From Flavobacterium tagetis (GTDB lineage: Bacteria; Bacteroidota; Bacteroidia; Flavobacteriales; Flavobacteriaceae): 64,000 nucleotides of DNA. How positions within the stretch are numbered: the stretch's first letter is position 1; each line of letters opens with the position of its first letter. The DNA lies in contig NZ_JAERSF010000002.1 in assembly GCF_016735615.1 (NCBI RefSeq), positions 992,001-1,056,000 of the forward strand, given 5' to 3'. The translations under genes were made by a program, and so were the position numbers. Shown piece by piece: positions 63,752-64,000 of the stretch. The notes beneath the pieces were generated by a model. The model searched no databases and had not been told where the DNA came from. It saw only the letters and a program-made list of their open reading frames with translations.

Positions 63752-64000
63752 TTAGTGAGAAACTGCCTTTAACCCAACAATAGAACCAACTAATGTTGCC
63801 AAGAAAAACAATCTCCAGAATGCTGCAGGTTCTTTAAAAATAAAGATTCCAACTAAAACAGTTCCTACAGCGCCAATTCCTGTCCAGACAGCATAAGCAG
63901 TTCCTAGCGGAAGGGTTTCTGTAGCTTTCATTAGTAAAAGCATACTTACAGTTAATGAAATAAAGAAACCAATATACCAATAGTACATTTCTGTTCCTGT
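63752..64000 (-). CDS. SMR-family small multidrug transporter (5' end outside window)
   Basis: About 83 residues are visible and the frame is open to the right edge, so the N-terminus, including the first helix with its conserved Glu, is missing; full members are ~105 residues. The visible part has IGFFISLTVSMLLLMKATETLPLGTAYAVWTGIGAVGTVLVGIFIFKEPAAFWRLFFLATLVGSIVGLKAV. This has the LPLGTAYAVWTGIGAVG signature of the SugE/EmrE group and three of the four helices. It exports cationic or guanidinium-type compounds by proton exchange. Subtype cannot be set from this fragment. Confidence 0.9.
   Translation of the reverse strand, partial: TGTEMYYWYIGFFISLTVSMLLLMKATETLPLGTAYAVWTGIGAVGTVLVGIFIFKEPAAFWRLFFLATLVGSIVGLKAVSH

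Noticed and set aside
1..64000. tRNA, rRNA, phage or conjugative genes, complete insertion sequences, defence systems
   Set aside because: None was recognised on either strand. Only one transposase-like remnant and short palindromic repeats were found.

Overview
The window looks like chromosomal DNA from a Flavobacterium-type member of the Bacteroidota. The evidence is the low GC content, promoter-like TTG...TAnnTTTG elements in place of sigma70 boxes, type IX secretion (T9SS) C-terminal sorting domains, TonB/lipoprotein uptake genes, LuxR-tailed TPR regulators and Reg_prop/Y_Y_Y sensor kinases. No rRNA, tRNA, CRISPR array, complete insertion sequence or phage gene was seen. Most genes are intact. 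Three exceptions stand out: a giant surface protein cut by the left edge, an SMR transporter cut by the right edge, and a short IS1595-like zinc-ribbon ORF that looks like a transposase remnant.

Layout. 1-8942 (-) is the first ~2980 residues of a giant secreted protein: about 15 PKD/Ig-like modules followed by twelve ~130-residue DUF11 repeats. 9324-17484 is mixed and mostly on the minus strand: an Omp85-like barrel, a TetX-like flavin monooxygenase with an AraC regulator, a Lys/Ala-rich histone-H1-like protein, the zinc-ribbon remnant, a Roadblock-like protein, a nitroreductase divergent from an HxlR regulator, and a GNAT-MarR pair behind a clear promoter with an overlapping palindrome. 17738-27626 (+) holds an NTF2-like secreted protein, a TPR/LuxR regulator, a 2050-residue T9SS-exported M4 metalloprotease and a small outer-membrane barrel. 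27711-34912 (+) is a vitamin B12 uptake locus: promoter, cobalamin riboswitch, a 29-codon leader ORF, a BtuB-like TonB receptor, a BtuG-like beta-propeller lipoprotein, a second acidic surface lipoprotein, and a T9SS-sorted beta-propeller protein.

35865-45420 is a compact signalling and polysaccharide block. A GAF hybrid kinase, a single-domain receiver, a TPR + YaiO-type outer-membrane barrel, a HEAT-repeat membrane protein, a processive GT2 synthase and a NarL-type regulator are nearly contiguous on the plus strand. They converge on a Reg_prop/Y_Y_Y histidine kinase. The arrangement resembles a minimal PgaA/PgaC-like exopolysaccharide synthesis and export machine under two-component control. 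47831-54532 (-) is a DoxX-like/MacB-type ABC operon with two tandem FtsX permeases, divergent from an NtrC-type regulator and kinase (54774-57460). A TGTCCA-N4-TGGACA palindrome sits at enhancer distance from a sigma54-like element. 57568-60446 is a heme oxygenase-bacteriophytochrome kinase operon (biliverdin made and used in place). The right end holds a GNAT-EamA pair divergent from a LysR regulator, an ElaA-like acetyltransferase and an SMR transporter.

Intergenic inverted repeats recur at 13300-13479, 32461-32592, 60457-60549 and 63485-63726. Two lie exactly between convergent genes. They look like a population of short palindromic elements that may double as terminators.
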